A stretch of DNA of 64,000 nucleotides from Alkalibacillus haloalkaliphilus (GTDB taxonomy: Bacteria; Bacillota; Bacilli; Bacillales; Alkalibacillaceae). Below are positions 27,102-34,575 of the stretch, piece after piece (within the stretch, counting starts at the first letter, position 1; each line of letters begins with the position of its first letter). The stretch is taken from positions 1 through 64,000 of the forward strand of contig NZ_BJYA01000001.1 of the NCBI RefSeq assembly GCF_007991275.1, in the 5' to 3' direction. The notes below the pieces were generated by a model. It did no database searches. It was not told where the DNA came from and saw nothing but the letters and a program-made list of their open reading frames with translations. Made by a program: the position numbers and the translations under genes.

Positions 27102-27968
27102 TTAGTCCTCCTCAACGATGCGTACCGTTTGGCCATCTTCAATCGTTAATTGGCCACGTGTAACCACCGTGTCCCCTTCTGCAATTATGTCGTCAGCTAA
27201 TGGCTCAATAGCTGTATATTGTGACTGCATCGCAATGACGTCTACATCGACACGAATTGCTTCATCATTCTCGACTATATAAACAAATTGATCCGCACCA
27301 CGCTCAACGATCGCTTCAGTCGGAACAACGTAAGCATCTGACTCAATAACTTCATCGAGTTCAACTTGTGCTGTTAAACCTGATGGGACAGGATCATCTG
27401 TTTGTTCAACTTCTGCTTCCACATCAAACAATCCGCTCTCACCAGCAGTACTAGCAATATAAGTCACTTCCGCTTCACCATCACGGTCTGCTTGTGACAC
27501 TTTGTAACGCACATCATCGCCGACTTCAATTAAGTCACGGTTGTTAGCCGTTAGTTGAAAATTTAGTACGAGTGGGTCTGTATTAATAACTACGGCTGCA
27601 GGCTCTTCGGTTGTCACCATGCGCTCTTCTTGTAAGTTTAACTCTTGAATGATGCCGTCGATCGGCGCTTCAATTTCCATCCAACCGTACTGAGAAGAAT
27701 ATTCTGCAATAACGTCTCCTTCTTCTACTTCATCTCCACGTTCGACAAATAATTCCTCTACTTCACCTGGCGCTTCAGCTAAAACGGGTACTTGATCATT
27801 TGGCATTGAACGTGCTGTAAAACTTTTCGTTACTGAAAAATCTTCCACTGTCACTTCTTCTACTTCAACGGGTGTTACCGTTTCAACTTCTTCTTCATCT
27901 GGTTCTTCATTACAAGCTGATAAAATGAATACACTCATTACAGCTAGTATTAACATCCACTTTTTCAT
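27102..27968 (-). CDS. RND efflux membrane-fusion adaptor lipoprotein
   Basis: 288 residues. The N-terminal MKKWMLILAVMSVFILSAC is a lipoprotein signal with lipobox LSAC. A biotinyl-lipoyl-like half motif follows (VPVLAEAPGEVEELFVERGDEVEEGDVIAE), then a beta-barrel and a C-terminal domain with VPTEAIVERGADQFVYIVEN. No long coiled coil is apparent, as in many Gram-positive adaptors. The protein is strongly acidic. It is anchored to the outer face of the membrane and should work with the adjacent RND pump. Confidence 0.88.
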   Translation of the reverse strand: MKKWMLILAVMSVFILSACNEEPDEEEVETVTPVEVEEVTVEDFSVTKSFTARSMPNDQVPVLAEAPGEVEELFVERGDEVEEGDVIAEYSSQYGWMEIEAPIDGIIQELNLQEERMVTTEEPAAVVINTDPLVLNFQLTANNRDLIEVGDDVRYKVSQADRDGEAEVTYIASTAGESGLFDVEAEVEQTDDPVPSGLTAQVELDEVIESDAYVVPTEAIVERGADQFVYIVENDEAIRVDVDVIAMQSQYTAIEPLADDIIAEGDTVVTRGQLTIEDGQTVRIVEED

Positions 27969-27980
27969 CTTTCATCACCT

Positions 27981-28820
27981 CTACACGTTCAATTTCGTTC
28001 TTAAGTGTCTTGCGTCTTTTCTAATTTCACTATATGTTTCTAAATTCATCAGTAATGAATCGAGTACAATTCGTTCTGGTTCTTCTTTTTTTAGTTCTTT
28101 GTCGATCGCGCTCAATGCTTCTAACGCTTTGTTTTGATTGCGCGACATCACGCTAAAGACCTTTTGCCTAATTCGAGTTAAAATGACCAATTGATCATCC
28201 AAAAAATCAGGTTTCTGTTTAATTGGGGTCGCTTCTTTCTCATTAATAAGCTGCTCACAAAGCGTTTCGATTCGATTTATAATAAACTTCGGCAACTGAT
28301 CAACGTCAATTGATTCTTCATCGACTAATATCCAGTTGTTATAACTTTGTAGCATACCATCAACGATGACGAGTACATCATAAATGTAAGGCTCCACTTC
28401 ACTACCGTATATTCTTTGAATGTTTTGATTAAGCCAATCATAATGTTGTTGTTTCATCTCGGTCATGAAGGTTTCCATATCGCGATCAATTGGAATTTGT
28501 TCTTTCATAATCATTTTAATGAGCGGCTTATTGTTTAAGAAAAACTCGAAAAAGACCGCTAATTGGTTTTGGAACTGTTGCTTCGGGTCTTCTGTCTGAG
28601 TCGCTTGCTCGGTCATCGCCTCTTCTAAAACAGCAAAATAAAAGTCATAAATCGCTCTTATAAGGTCGTTTTTAGACGTAAAGTAATTATAAAAAGACCC
28701 TTTTGCTACGTTAGCTCGATCTACGATTTCCTGCACGGACGTGACGTGGAAACCTTTCTCGGCAAAAAGGTCGATACTTGCTTTAATGATTTCGATTTTC
28801 TTTTCTTGCATATGGACCAT
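27981..28820 (-). CDS. TetR-family transcriptional regulator of the efflux operon
   Basis: 279 residues. The N-terminal helix-turn-helix is typical (AEKGFHVTSVQEIVDRANVAKGSFYNYFTSKNDLI); the rest is a ligand-binding helical domain. Two starts are possible, ATG 28820 or ATG 28811; neither has a strong ribosome site. It lies 12 bases upstream of the adaptor gene in the same orientation. It probably represses its own operon through the palindrome at 28845-28858 and is released by a pump substrate (family-based inference). Confidence 0.88.
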   Translation of the reverse strand: MVHMQEKKIEIIKASIDLFAEKGFHVTSVQEIVDRANVAKGSFYNYFTSKNDLIRAIYDFYFAVLEEAMTEQATQTEDPKQQFQNQLAVFFEFFLNNKPLIKMIMKEQIPIDRDMETFMTEMKQQHYDWLNQNIQRIYGSEVEPYIYDVLVIVDGMLQSYNNWILVDEESIDVDQLPKFIINRIETLCEQLINEKEATPIKQKPDFLDDQLVILTRIRQKVFSVMSRNQNKALEALSAIDKELKKEEPERIVLDSLLMNLETYSEIRKDARHLRTKLNV

Positions 28821-28844
28821 CCATTCTTTACTAGATTTTTAGAA

Positions 28845-28858
28845 TGACCAGTCAGTCA
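28845..28858. promoter_or_regulatory. Candidate TetR operator
   Basis: TGACCAGTCAGTCA has TGAC/GTCA half-sites in inverted order, a form common for TetR-family operators of Gram-positive efflux genes. It sits 25 bases upstream of the tetR start. Confidence 0.5.
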
Positions 28859-28954
28859 CCTTTTAAATTTATCAAAATAAGTGCCTCGTTACAAGTGTTC
28901 ACAAAAATGTTCACAGTATATTCAAAACGACGAATTTTGTTTTAAGGAAAATTT

Positions 28955-28981
28955 AAACCGGTTGTGTGTAACAACCGGTTT
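28955..28981 (-). terminator. Terminator of comK
   Basis: A perfect 11-bp stem AAACCGGTTGT / ACAACCGGTTT with a 5-base loop lies directly after the comK stop. The U tract on the minus strand is interrupted (AAATTTT). Confidence 0.65.
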
Positions 28982-28983
28982 GT

Positions 28984-29472
28984 TTAACTAATATCATCTT
29001 TTTTATAAAAATAGCCTAGCAGGAAACCTGCATATAACATTTGTTTGTCGTAAATAACTTTTGTCATTTCGAATGGGACTGTCTTCCCATTGGTAAACTC
29101 GATCATTGAAAAGAAATCATTGCCGTTGGGGTAGAACCTATGAATGTAACGATATGAAATCCAATCTGATCGGGTGCGCTTCCTCGTCGTTGTTGGAATG
29201 AAAAGACTGTTATACTCATTCTCAATCGGTACAGGTAGCCTAACTTTTCTCCCCATTAAGTTCTCTACCGCTTTCTTTCTACCATCCAAAGTCGTCAGTC
29301 CTTTTTTCAAACAAGAGTCATTCAGTATTTCTTCTGGCTGCTTTCTGCATAAGTAAACGGTTTGATCCTCTAAGATCCAACTTCCGAACATAGAGCTTTT
29401 ATCGTAATGCTTTATTGCCATAGTGTTATCATTAATAATATACTCAGATTTATAGTCAATGTTTTGCGACAC
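28984..29472 (-). CDS. comK: ComK-family competence transcription factor
   Basis: 162 residues from a GTG start. ComK landmarks are the N-terminal YIINDNTMAI, CRKQPEEILNDSCLKKGL...GRKKAV, FIPTTTRKRTRSDWISYRYI and FTNGKTVPFEM. B. subtilis ComK has about 192 residues, so this copy lacks most of the C-terminal tail that is involved in MecA/ClpCP control. ComK binds paired A/T boxes and activates DNA-uptake genes. I saw no clear K-box pair upstream. No other competence gene is near. Many halophilic Bacillaceae carry more than one comK-like gene, so its activity is uncertain. Confidence 0.8.
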   Translation of the reverse strand: MSQNIDYKSEYIINDNTMAIKHYDKSSMFGSWILEDQTVYLCRKQPEEILNDSCLKKGLTTLDGRKKAVENLMGRKVRLPVPIENEYNSLFIPTTTRKRTRSDWISYRYIHRFYPNGNDFFSMIEFTNGKTVPFEMTKVIYDKQMLYAGFLLGYFYKKDDIS

Positions 29473-29606
29473 CTTCTACTTCTTCCTTTCTTATTCATTT
29501 TTCAATGGATTATTAATGACAGATCAAACTACAACTATTTTACTATAATTTCTGTTATTTTGGTACTATTTTGTTACACAAATTTAGAAAAAAATTGCAG
29601 TTGTGT

Positions 29607-29632
29607 TAAAACTAATATAATTTTGTCGATAT
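29607..29632 (+). promoter_or_regulatory. SigD-type promoter of the yjfB-like gene
   Basis: TAAA, 14 bases, then GTCGATAT, against the SigD consensus TAAA-N15-GCCGATAT (one mismatch). It ends 26 bases before the ATG and suits a motility gene. Confidence 0.65.
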
Positions 29633-29658
29633 AAATAGTAAGATCGCGAGGTGAAGGT

Positions 29659-29844
29659 ATGGATGTAGCAAAGGCGTCAATTGCGATGAACCAAGCTCAA
29701 GCGAAGCAACAGTTTAACGTTGGGCTTGCTAAAGAAGTTAAGGATCAACTTAATCAACAAGGTGAGGCGTTCGACAAGTTAGTCGAGTCAAGCCAAGTGC
29801 CGTCGCATCCAAATTTAGGTCACAACATTGATCTTAAAGGTTAA
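29659..29844 (+). CDS. yjfB: YjfB-family putative motility protein
   Basis: 61 residues, ATG behind GCGAGGTGAAGGT. It starts MDVAKASIAMNQAQAKQQF and ends HPNLGHNIDLKG, both typical of the short YjfB family annotated as putative motility protein in Bacillus. The SigD-type promoter supports co-expression with flagellar genes. Its molecular function is not known. The stop codon abuts a strong terminator. Confidence 0.8.
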   Translation: MDVAKASIAMNQAQAKQQFNVGLAKEVKDQLNQQGEAFDKLVESSQVPSHPNLGHNIDLKG

Positions 29845-29918
29845 AAAATCCCAAAGCTTATGATGAAGTGGTCCCTATTAATTTATGTAGGGATCACAAC
29901 AAGCTTTGGGATTTTTGT
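29844..29918 (+). terminator. Long two-tier terminator after yjfB
   Basis: The outer stem AAAATCCCAAAGCTT / AAGCTTTGGGATTTT is perfect. An inner stem GTGGTCCCTA / TAGGGATCAC (one mismatch) closes on a short loop. Plus-strand T run TTTTTGTTTG follows. It may also serve the convergent acidic lipoprotein gene. Confidence 0.85.
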
Positions 29919-29946
29919 TTGTTATGGATTGGGTTATGTTGAAAGC

Positions 29947-30192
29947 TTAATAGTTATCTTCTTCATCTTCGTTATCATCTGGGTCATACTCGTCATCAAA
30001 CTCATCTTGCATTTGGTCATCTTCTTCTTGGTTTTCGTCATCAAACTCTTCATCTTGCTGCATGTCACTATCCTCTTCAGGTGCATCAATTCCTGGATCT
30101 TCATAATCTTCATCATCTGTCGTTGCACACCCCATCAGTATACCAAACGTTAGCAGCACGACCATACAAAGCTTCCAAATTTGTGTTGTCAT
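29947..30192 (-). CDS. Small highly acidic lipoprotein
   Basis: 81 residues. A lipoprotein signal ends at lipobox LMGC (about residue 22). The mature part is almost entirely Asp, Glu, Gln and Asn (for example EEFDDENQEEDDQMQDEF). ATG is preceded by AGGAGGTAAGAG. It has no recognisable domain. A Glu/Asp-rich tail on the outer membrane face could bind cations or wall components, but that is speculative. It converges with yjfB. Confidence 0.65.
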   Translation of the reverse strand: MTTQIWKLCMVVLLTFGILMGCATTDDEDYEDPGIDAPEEDSDMQQDEEFDDENQEEDDQMQDEFDDEYDPDDNEDEEDNY

Positions 30193-30300
30193 TTCTCTTA
30201 CCTCCTAATTTATATGATCACGCTTTATTGTTTCCAATATTAGTTATTTTATAAATGGATTTTGAGTGGGGTGCTCTTGCGAAATTTGTCGCAATATGCG

Positions 30301-30425
30301 TTCGCCGGATTACGAGGTGGTTTCGCCGGAATATCAAGATTTTCGCCGAATTATTTTTATTTTCGCCGGATTACGAGGTGGTTTCGCCGAATTATTGAAT
30401 TTTTCGCCGGAATAATGAAGACGCG
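30301..30425. repeat. Tandem array, core TTCGCCGRAWTA, 20/21-bp spacing
   Basis: Six copies of TTCGCC followed by GGATTA, GGAATA or GAATTA begin at 30301, 30322, 30342, 30362, 30383 and 30403, spacings 21, 20, 20, 21, 20. The unit ends vary (two share ACGAGGTGGT). The array lies between the fabZ terminator and the acidic lipoprotein gene. The same core recurs near 57.0 kb. Between 30193 and 30300 I see nothing else definite. Confidence 0.9.
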
Positions 30426-30452
30426 CGTGATATAACGCTCGCTGAACTAAAA

Positions 30453-30479
30453 AAGAACTTTGCGCTGAGCAAAGTTCTT
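30453..30479 (-). terminator. Terminator of fabZ
   Basis: A perfect 11-bp stem AAGAACTTTGC / GCAAAGTTCTT with a 5-base loop is followed by a U run on the minus strand, 12 bases after the fabZ stop. Confidence 0.9.
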
Positions 30480-30490
30480 CCGCTTCTTAG

Positions 30491-30928
30491 TTATTGTTGG
30501 TCTGGATCAACGATGGCGAACATAATTTCCGCTTCACATGCTAATTCGCCATCAACTGTTGCAACTGCTTTACCTTTTCCGACAGGGCCTTTAAGTTTAA
30601 CCATTTCGACTTCTAGCTTTAACGTGTCGCCTGGTTTTACTTGGCGCTTGAAACGGCACTTATCAATGCCTGTGAACATGCCTAGTTTGCCTTTGTTATC
30701 TTCTAAGTTCAGAATCGCGACTGCTCCAACTTGTGCTAAAGCTTCAACGATCAACACACCTGGCATCACCATGTAATTCGGGAAGTGGCCTTGGAAAAAT
30801 GGTTCGTTTGCTGTGACGTTTTTAAAGCCGACAGCGCGCTTTCCGTCTTCAAGTTCTGTTACTTGGTCAACGAGTAAAAAAGGATAGCGATGCGGGATAA
30901 TCTCTTTAATTTGTTCAATATCTAACAT
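30491..30928 (-). CDS. fabZ: 3-hydroxyacyl-ACP dehydratase FabZ
   Basis: 145 residues. It dehydrates 3-hydroxyacyl-ACP in the fatty acid elongation cycle. The hot-dog fold motifs are [13 protein letters not shown] with catalytic His, and [23 protein letters not shown] with catalytic Glu. Position after flhO-flhP-epuA matches the Bacillus order. It is followed by a strong terminator and is probably the last gene of the mbl-led unit. Confidence 0.95.
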   Translation of the reverse strand: MLDIEQIKEIIPHRYPFLLVDQVTELEDGKRAVGFKNVTANEPFFQGHFPNYMVMPGVLIVEALAQVGAVAILNLEDNKGKLGMFTGIDKCRFKRQVKPGDTLKLEVEMVKLKGPVGKGKAVATVDGELACEAEIMFAIVDPDQQ

Positions 30929-30960
30929 AAAGATCCTCCTAGGTTAGGCAGTATAAAATT

Positions 30961-31290
30961 TTATTTTCCTCTTATATAGTCATATAAGCTTTCCCATAAA
31001 GAACGGTCAAGTACAGCACTTGGCTCATCACCTTCACCGATGACACCATAACCGACCATCATACCGACTGCTAAAGCAACGATGCTCAAAACAATAGCTA
31101 ACACAAAGCGTAACCAAACTGGAATGTAACGAATGCGGCCTTTTTTTTGTTTTTTCTCTTTTTTACGTTCTTCTTTGGCAGCTTTTCGTTTCGATTGATC
31201 TTTTTGCGTATCTTCTTTCTCTTTAGGCTTGAACTTTTTCGCGCCTTTTAGCTTGCGCGATTTTTGGTTTTGCTTATCTTCTGAAGCCAT
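30961..31290 (-). CDS. EpuA-like membrane protein (annotated as RNA polymerase beta-associated)
   Basis: 109 residues. A lysine-rich cytoplasmic N-terminus (about 50 residues) is followed by one membrane helix (VWLRFVLAIVLSIVALAVGM) and a conserved end GYGVIGEGDEPSAVLD...LWESLYDYI. This matches the short EpuA family found between flhP and fabZ in Bacillales, which databases often label DNA-directed RNA polymerase subunit beta. Its function is unclear. Confidence 0.75.
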   Translation of the reverse strand: MASEDKQNQKSRKLKGAKKFKPKEKEDTQKDQSKRKAAKEERKKEKKQKKGRIRYIPVWLRFVLAIVLSIVALAVGMMVGYGVIGEGDEPSAVLDRSLWESLYDYIRGK

Positions 31291-31312
31291 AATTACAACC
31301 TCGATTCTACTG

Positions 31313-32137
31313 CTATCTCATATTTCCGATTAAGCCCATCATTTGATCACCGATCGAAAGTGAGCGCGCGTTAAATTGATACGCACGTTGGGCTTCTAAT
31401 AAATCGGTCATTTCCTTAGACATGTTAACATTAGACCCTTCTAGTGCGCTAGGGGCTAAATTCGCATCAATTGGTGCTACTTCTGCAACTAATTCCTCAA
31501 CGGGTACTTCTAAGTCTTCCTCATTTATTGTAAATGAATTCGCATCAACTGGCTCCATGACTCTCGAATTTTCAATATCAACGAGTTGGAGAGTGGCTTC
31601 AACAGCTTGTTCACCATCTCTAGTGACTGTAATCTCACCAGACTCATTAATTGAAATATCTTCAAACTCACCATCAAGTGTGATTGGACCATCTTGACCT
31701 TCTACTGGGTATCCAGCATTCGTCGTTAACATCATACTGCCATCTGCTTGTTCAGATAAGTAAAAATTACCGGCACGTGTGTAACGCTCCTCAACTTCGC
31801 CTTCTTCTGTCGGTGCGTTAACGACAAAAAATCGATAGTCATCTTGGATCGCAACATCTAATGGACGATCACTCGGCTCGATTGTACCCGAAGTCATATT
31901 CATATTCGTGTTTGATAAACGAGCACCAGCTCCTACACGAATACCATCAGGTGTAAGACGTGGTGAACCTTGATCATAGTCTAAAATGTTGTCATGTTGA
32001 TGATACAAAAGTGACGAAAATTGCCCTTCTCTAGCTTTATACCCATGGTTATTTATGTTAGATAAATTGTTAGATGTTAAATCCATGCGTTGTTGCATTT
32101 GGCCCATAGTTGCTGCTGCATTAAACATGTTTCGCAT
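31313..32137 (-). CDS. flhP: Flagellar hook-basal body protein FlhP
   Basis: 274 residues. The N-terminal rod/hook motif MDLTSNNLSNINNHGYKAREG and the C-terminal MTDLLEAQRAYQFNARSLSIGDQMMG are typical of FlgG/FlgF-type rod proteins, which leave by the flagellar type III system without a signal peptide. It is 19 bases after flhO, as in B. subtilis, where both are needed for hook assembly. Confidence 0.92.
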   Translation of the reverse strand: MRNMFNAAATMGQMQQRMDLTSNNLSNINNHGYKAREGQFSSLLYHQHDNILDYDQGSPRLTPDGIRVGAGARLSNTNMNMTSGTIEPSDRPLDVAIQDDYRFFVVNAPTEEGEVEERYTRAGNFYLSEQADGSMMLTTNAGYPVEGQDGPITLDGEFEDISINESGEITVTRDGEQAVEATLQLVDIENSRVMEPVDANSFTINEEDLEVPVEELVAEVAPIDANLAPSALEGSNVNMSKEMTDLLEAQRAYQFNARSLSIGDQMMGLIGNMR

Positions 32138-32156
32138 CGATTATGCCTCCTCTAGA

Positions 32157-32978
32157 CTACCTTAAACGCCCGATTTCGTTTGCGGCTAATTCCATACTTT
32201 GATCAAACGTTCTGACGACTTGTTGGTTCATTTCAAACATGCGGTGTGCACGTGTCATGTCAGCCATTGTCGCCTGTGTGTCGACGTTAGACCATTCTAA
32301 ATGGTTTTGTCGTACTTGGAAGTCTGCTCCAGCAGCTTCACGTGCATCAACAACTGCATCTTCACCGTCATTGTTAAATAAATTTTCGCCTTCTTTGACA
32401 AAGTCATTAGCATTCGGGTGATAGCCAATACCTAATAACGTTTGGTCAAAAGCAGAAATAACTTCACCGTTTTCGGTTACTTCAAAAGCTTCAGAGCCTG
32501 TTTGGATCGGCTCACCATCTTCATTTAATACATAATAACCTTCATTTGTCGTTAAAAAGCCTTCTGCATCAACTGTGAAATTACCGTTTCGTGTATAACG
32601 AACGTCACCGTCTTCATTGGCTACTTCAAAAAATAGAAAGCCTGTTTCATCAGGTAAGTTCCCATTTTGAAGAGCTACATCTGTCGGCATACTCGTTTCG
32701 CGCACGTCCCCTTGTTCAAATAAAGGTACGTCTTCTTGCAAGTAAGTTCCAGAATTAATCGAACCGACGATCTGATTACGTGGCAAATTAAGCCCGTTTT
32801 CAGTCGGGATGTTTCTGTTTTCAACATTTTGGATTAACATTTCTGGAAATGCACGAAAAGTTGAACGGTCTTGTTTAAAGCCGGGCGTTAGTGCATTCGA
32901 CATATTATTGCTTAATGAGTCTTGATGACGCTGATTAGCAATCATCCCTGCACCAGCTGTATTAAAACCTCTTAGCAT
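32157..32978 (-). CDS. flhO: Flagellar hook-basal body protein FlhO
   Basis: 273 residues, with N-terminal NQRHQDSLSNNMSNALTPGFKQDR and C-terminal MADMTRAHRMFEMNQQVVRTFDQSM, the paired coiled-coil ends of axial flagellar rod proteins. It lies between mbl and flhP in the Bacillus order. AAGGAGG precedes the start. Confidence 0.92.
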   Translation of the reverse strand: MLRGFNTAGAGMIANQRHQDSLSNNMSNALTPGFKQDRSTFRAFPEMLIQNVENRNIPTENGLNLPRNQIVGSINSGTYLQEDVPLFEQGDVRETSMPTDVALQNGNLPDETGFLFFEVANEDGDVRYTRNGNFTVDAEGFLTTNEGYYVLNEDGEPIQTGSEAFEVTENGEVISAFDQTLLGIGYHPNANDFVKEGENLFNNDGEDAVVDAREAAGADFQVRQNHLEWSNVDTQATMADMTRAHRMFEMNQQVVRTFDQSMELAANEIGRLR

Positions 32979-33013
32979 GGTGTGGCCTCCTTTTTAACCG
33001 AAAAAAGCGTTGT

Positions 33014-34015
33014 TTAAACGATTTTGTCTTTAGGTAATTTATCGATATTTTCAAGCATAATGCCTGTTCCTTCTGCTACACAGCTCATTGGGTCTTCTGC
33101 GATAAAGACAGGTACTTTAAGCTCTTCAGCTAGTAGTTGGTCAATACCGTTTAATAGACCTCCACCGCCAGTAATAATGACACCACGGTCGATAATGTCT
33201 GCTGATAATTCTGGTGGTGTAGCTTCAAGTACTGTCTTCGTTGCCTGTACAATTAAGCTTACGGATTCACGTAATGCTTCTTCAATCTCATCAGAGTGAA
33301 CGGTAATTGTACGTGGTAAACCAGACACTAAGTCACGTCCACGAATGTCCATTGATTCGTCACGGTTGCCTGGGAATACCGTTGCAACGTTCATTTTAAT
33401 ATCTTCAGCTGTTCGATCACCGATTAATAGTTTGTATTTACGCTTTATGTACTGCAAAATCTCTTGATCGAATTTGTCACCAGCTAGTTTGATAGATTCA
33501 GAAGTTACGATATCACCCATTGATAAAACGGCAATATCAGTCGTTCCACCACCAATGTCGACAACCATGTTACCGCTCGGTTGGAAAATATCCATACCCG
33601 CGCCAACTGCAGCGACTTTTGGCTCTTCTTCTAAATAAATTTTCTTACCGCCTGACTTTTCAGCCGCTTCTTTAATCGCTTTTTGCTCAACTTTCGTAAT
33701 GTTTGTTGGGCAGCATACTAAAATACGTGGCTTTGAAAACATTCCGCGCACGTTAATTTTCTCTATAAAGTAACGAAGCATTGCTTCTGTCACATCAAAA
33801 TCAGCAATAACACCGTCTTTCAGTGGGCGAATCGCTTCGATGTTTCCTGGTGTACGACCGACCATACGACGTGCGGCATGCCCTACTTCTAACACTTTAC
33901 CTGTATTTCGATCCATCGCGACAACCGATGGCTCATCTAACACAATGCCTTTTCCTTTCACATGAATCAAAACGTTTGCTGTACCTAAGTCTATCCCGAT
34001 ATCTCTAGCGAACAT
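33014..34015 (-). CDS. mbl: MreB-like rod-shape protein Mbl
   Basis: 333 residues of actin-fold ATPase: DIGIDLGTANVLIHVKGKGI (phosphate 1), VVDIGGGTTDIAVLSMG (phosphate 2) and ITGGGGLLNGIDQLLAEEL (adenosine loop). It polymerises under the membrane and guides lateral wall synthesis. RBS AGGGGG precedes ATG. In B. subtilis it is directly downstream of spoIIID; here about 5 kb of metabolic genes separate them. A good promoter lies at 34085-34113. Confidence 0.95.
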   Translation of the reverse strand: MFARDIGIDLGTANVLIHVKGKGIVLDEPSVVAMDRNTGKVLEVGHAARRMVGRTPGNIEAIRPLKDGVIADFDVTEAMLRYFIEKINVRGMFSKPRILVCCPTNITKVEQKAIKEAAEKSGGKKIYLEEEPKVAAVGAGMDIFQPSGNMVVDIGGGTTDIAVLSMGDIVTSESIKLAGDKFDQEILQYIKRKYKLLIGDRTAEDIKMNVATVFPGNRDESMDIRGRDLVSGLPRTITVHSDEIEEALRESVSLIVQATKTVLEATPPELSADIIDRGVIITGGGGLLNGIDQLLAEELKVPVFIAEDPMSCVAEGTGIMLENIDKLPKDKIV

Positions 34016-34084
34016 GTAAAATTAATCCCCCTGACTTATATCCCATCATTTTGACGTACGAAAATATAATTAATCTATTGTAAT

Positions 34085-34113
34085 ATTTTATCACTTTTTT
34101 CCTAAGGTGTCAT
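34085..34113 (-). promoter_or_regulatory. SigA-type promoter of mbl
   Basis: ATGACA (-35) and TAAAAT (-10) on the minus strand are 17 bases apart, about 70 bases before the mbl start. Confidence 0.6.
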
Positions 34114-34278
34114 GTCATTTTTCTCCATTGTCGAAAGTTTATGAAAAGGACATGATAGACGAGTTAATTAGGGTTGTCAGCCTTTTTGTCCTAATTAGCT
34201 GATTGTCGAATTTTCTTGAGTAAAAGTGAAAAAAGTCGGATGTTGGTGGGTGGTGTTATAAAGCTGTCTTTCGGTGGA

Positions 34279-34298
34279 CGCTTTTACCACAGGGCACA
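34279..34298. repeat. Fragment of the dispersed GC-rich element
   Basis: GCTTTTACCACAGGGCACAA is found again, with one extra C, at 63746-63766 within the element near the window end. It directly precedes the tandem array that begins at 34308. Confidence 0.5.
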
Positions 34299-34307
34299 AT
34301 ACAACAA

Positions 34308-34506
34308 CAGCGTTCAACTCGAACTTATCGGCGCTCACAAAGTTTTATCAGCGCTCAGCCTCAACTTATCAGCGTTCACCAAAATTTATCAGCGCTCAGC
34401 CCGAACTTATCAGCGCTCGCAAAAATTTATCAGCGCTCAGCCCGAACTTATCGGCGCTCGCAAAAATTTATCAGCGCTCAGCCCGAACTTGTCGGCACTC
34501 GCCGTT
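34308..34506. repeat. Tandem array, core CAGCGCTC, strict 21/20 alternation
   Basis: Ten units with core C(A/G)GCG(C/T)TC start at 34308, 34329, 34349, 34370, 34390, 34411, 34431, 34452, 34472 and 34493: spacings 21, 20, 21, 20, 21, 20, 21, 20, 21. Two unit types alternate, one continuing AGCCCGAACTTAT and one GCAAAAATTTAT, giving a 41-bp dimer. It fills most of the 560-bp mbl-acyl-CoA dehydrogenase spacer. Frames through it read as repetitive peptides, but the 41-bp period is not a multiple of three. Confidence 0.93.
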
Positions 34507-34542
34507 AACACTTTCCCTCAACCCTAATTACTCCCCCAAGCA

Positions 34543-34573
34543 AAATCCACCGCCTGGGTTTGACGGTGGATTT
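34543..34573 (-). terminator. Terminator of the acyl-CoA dehydrogenase operon
   Basis: A 10-bp stem AAATCCACCG / CGGTGGATTT starts two bases after the stop codon and ends in TTTTGCTT on the minus strand. Confidence 0.8.
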
Positions 34574-34575
34574 GT

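Noticed and set aside
29860-30153. 97-codon hydrophobic plus-strand frame after yjfB
   Set aside because: It starts inside the terminator and is the complement of the acidic lipoprotein gene; runs of Ile, Phe and Val arise from antisense Asp/Glu codons.
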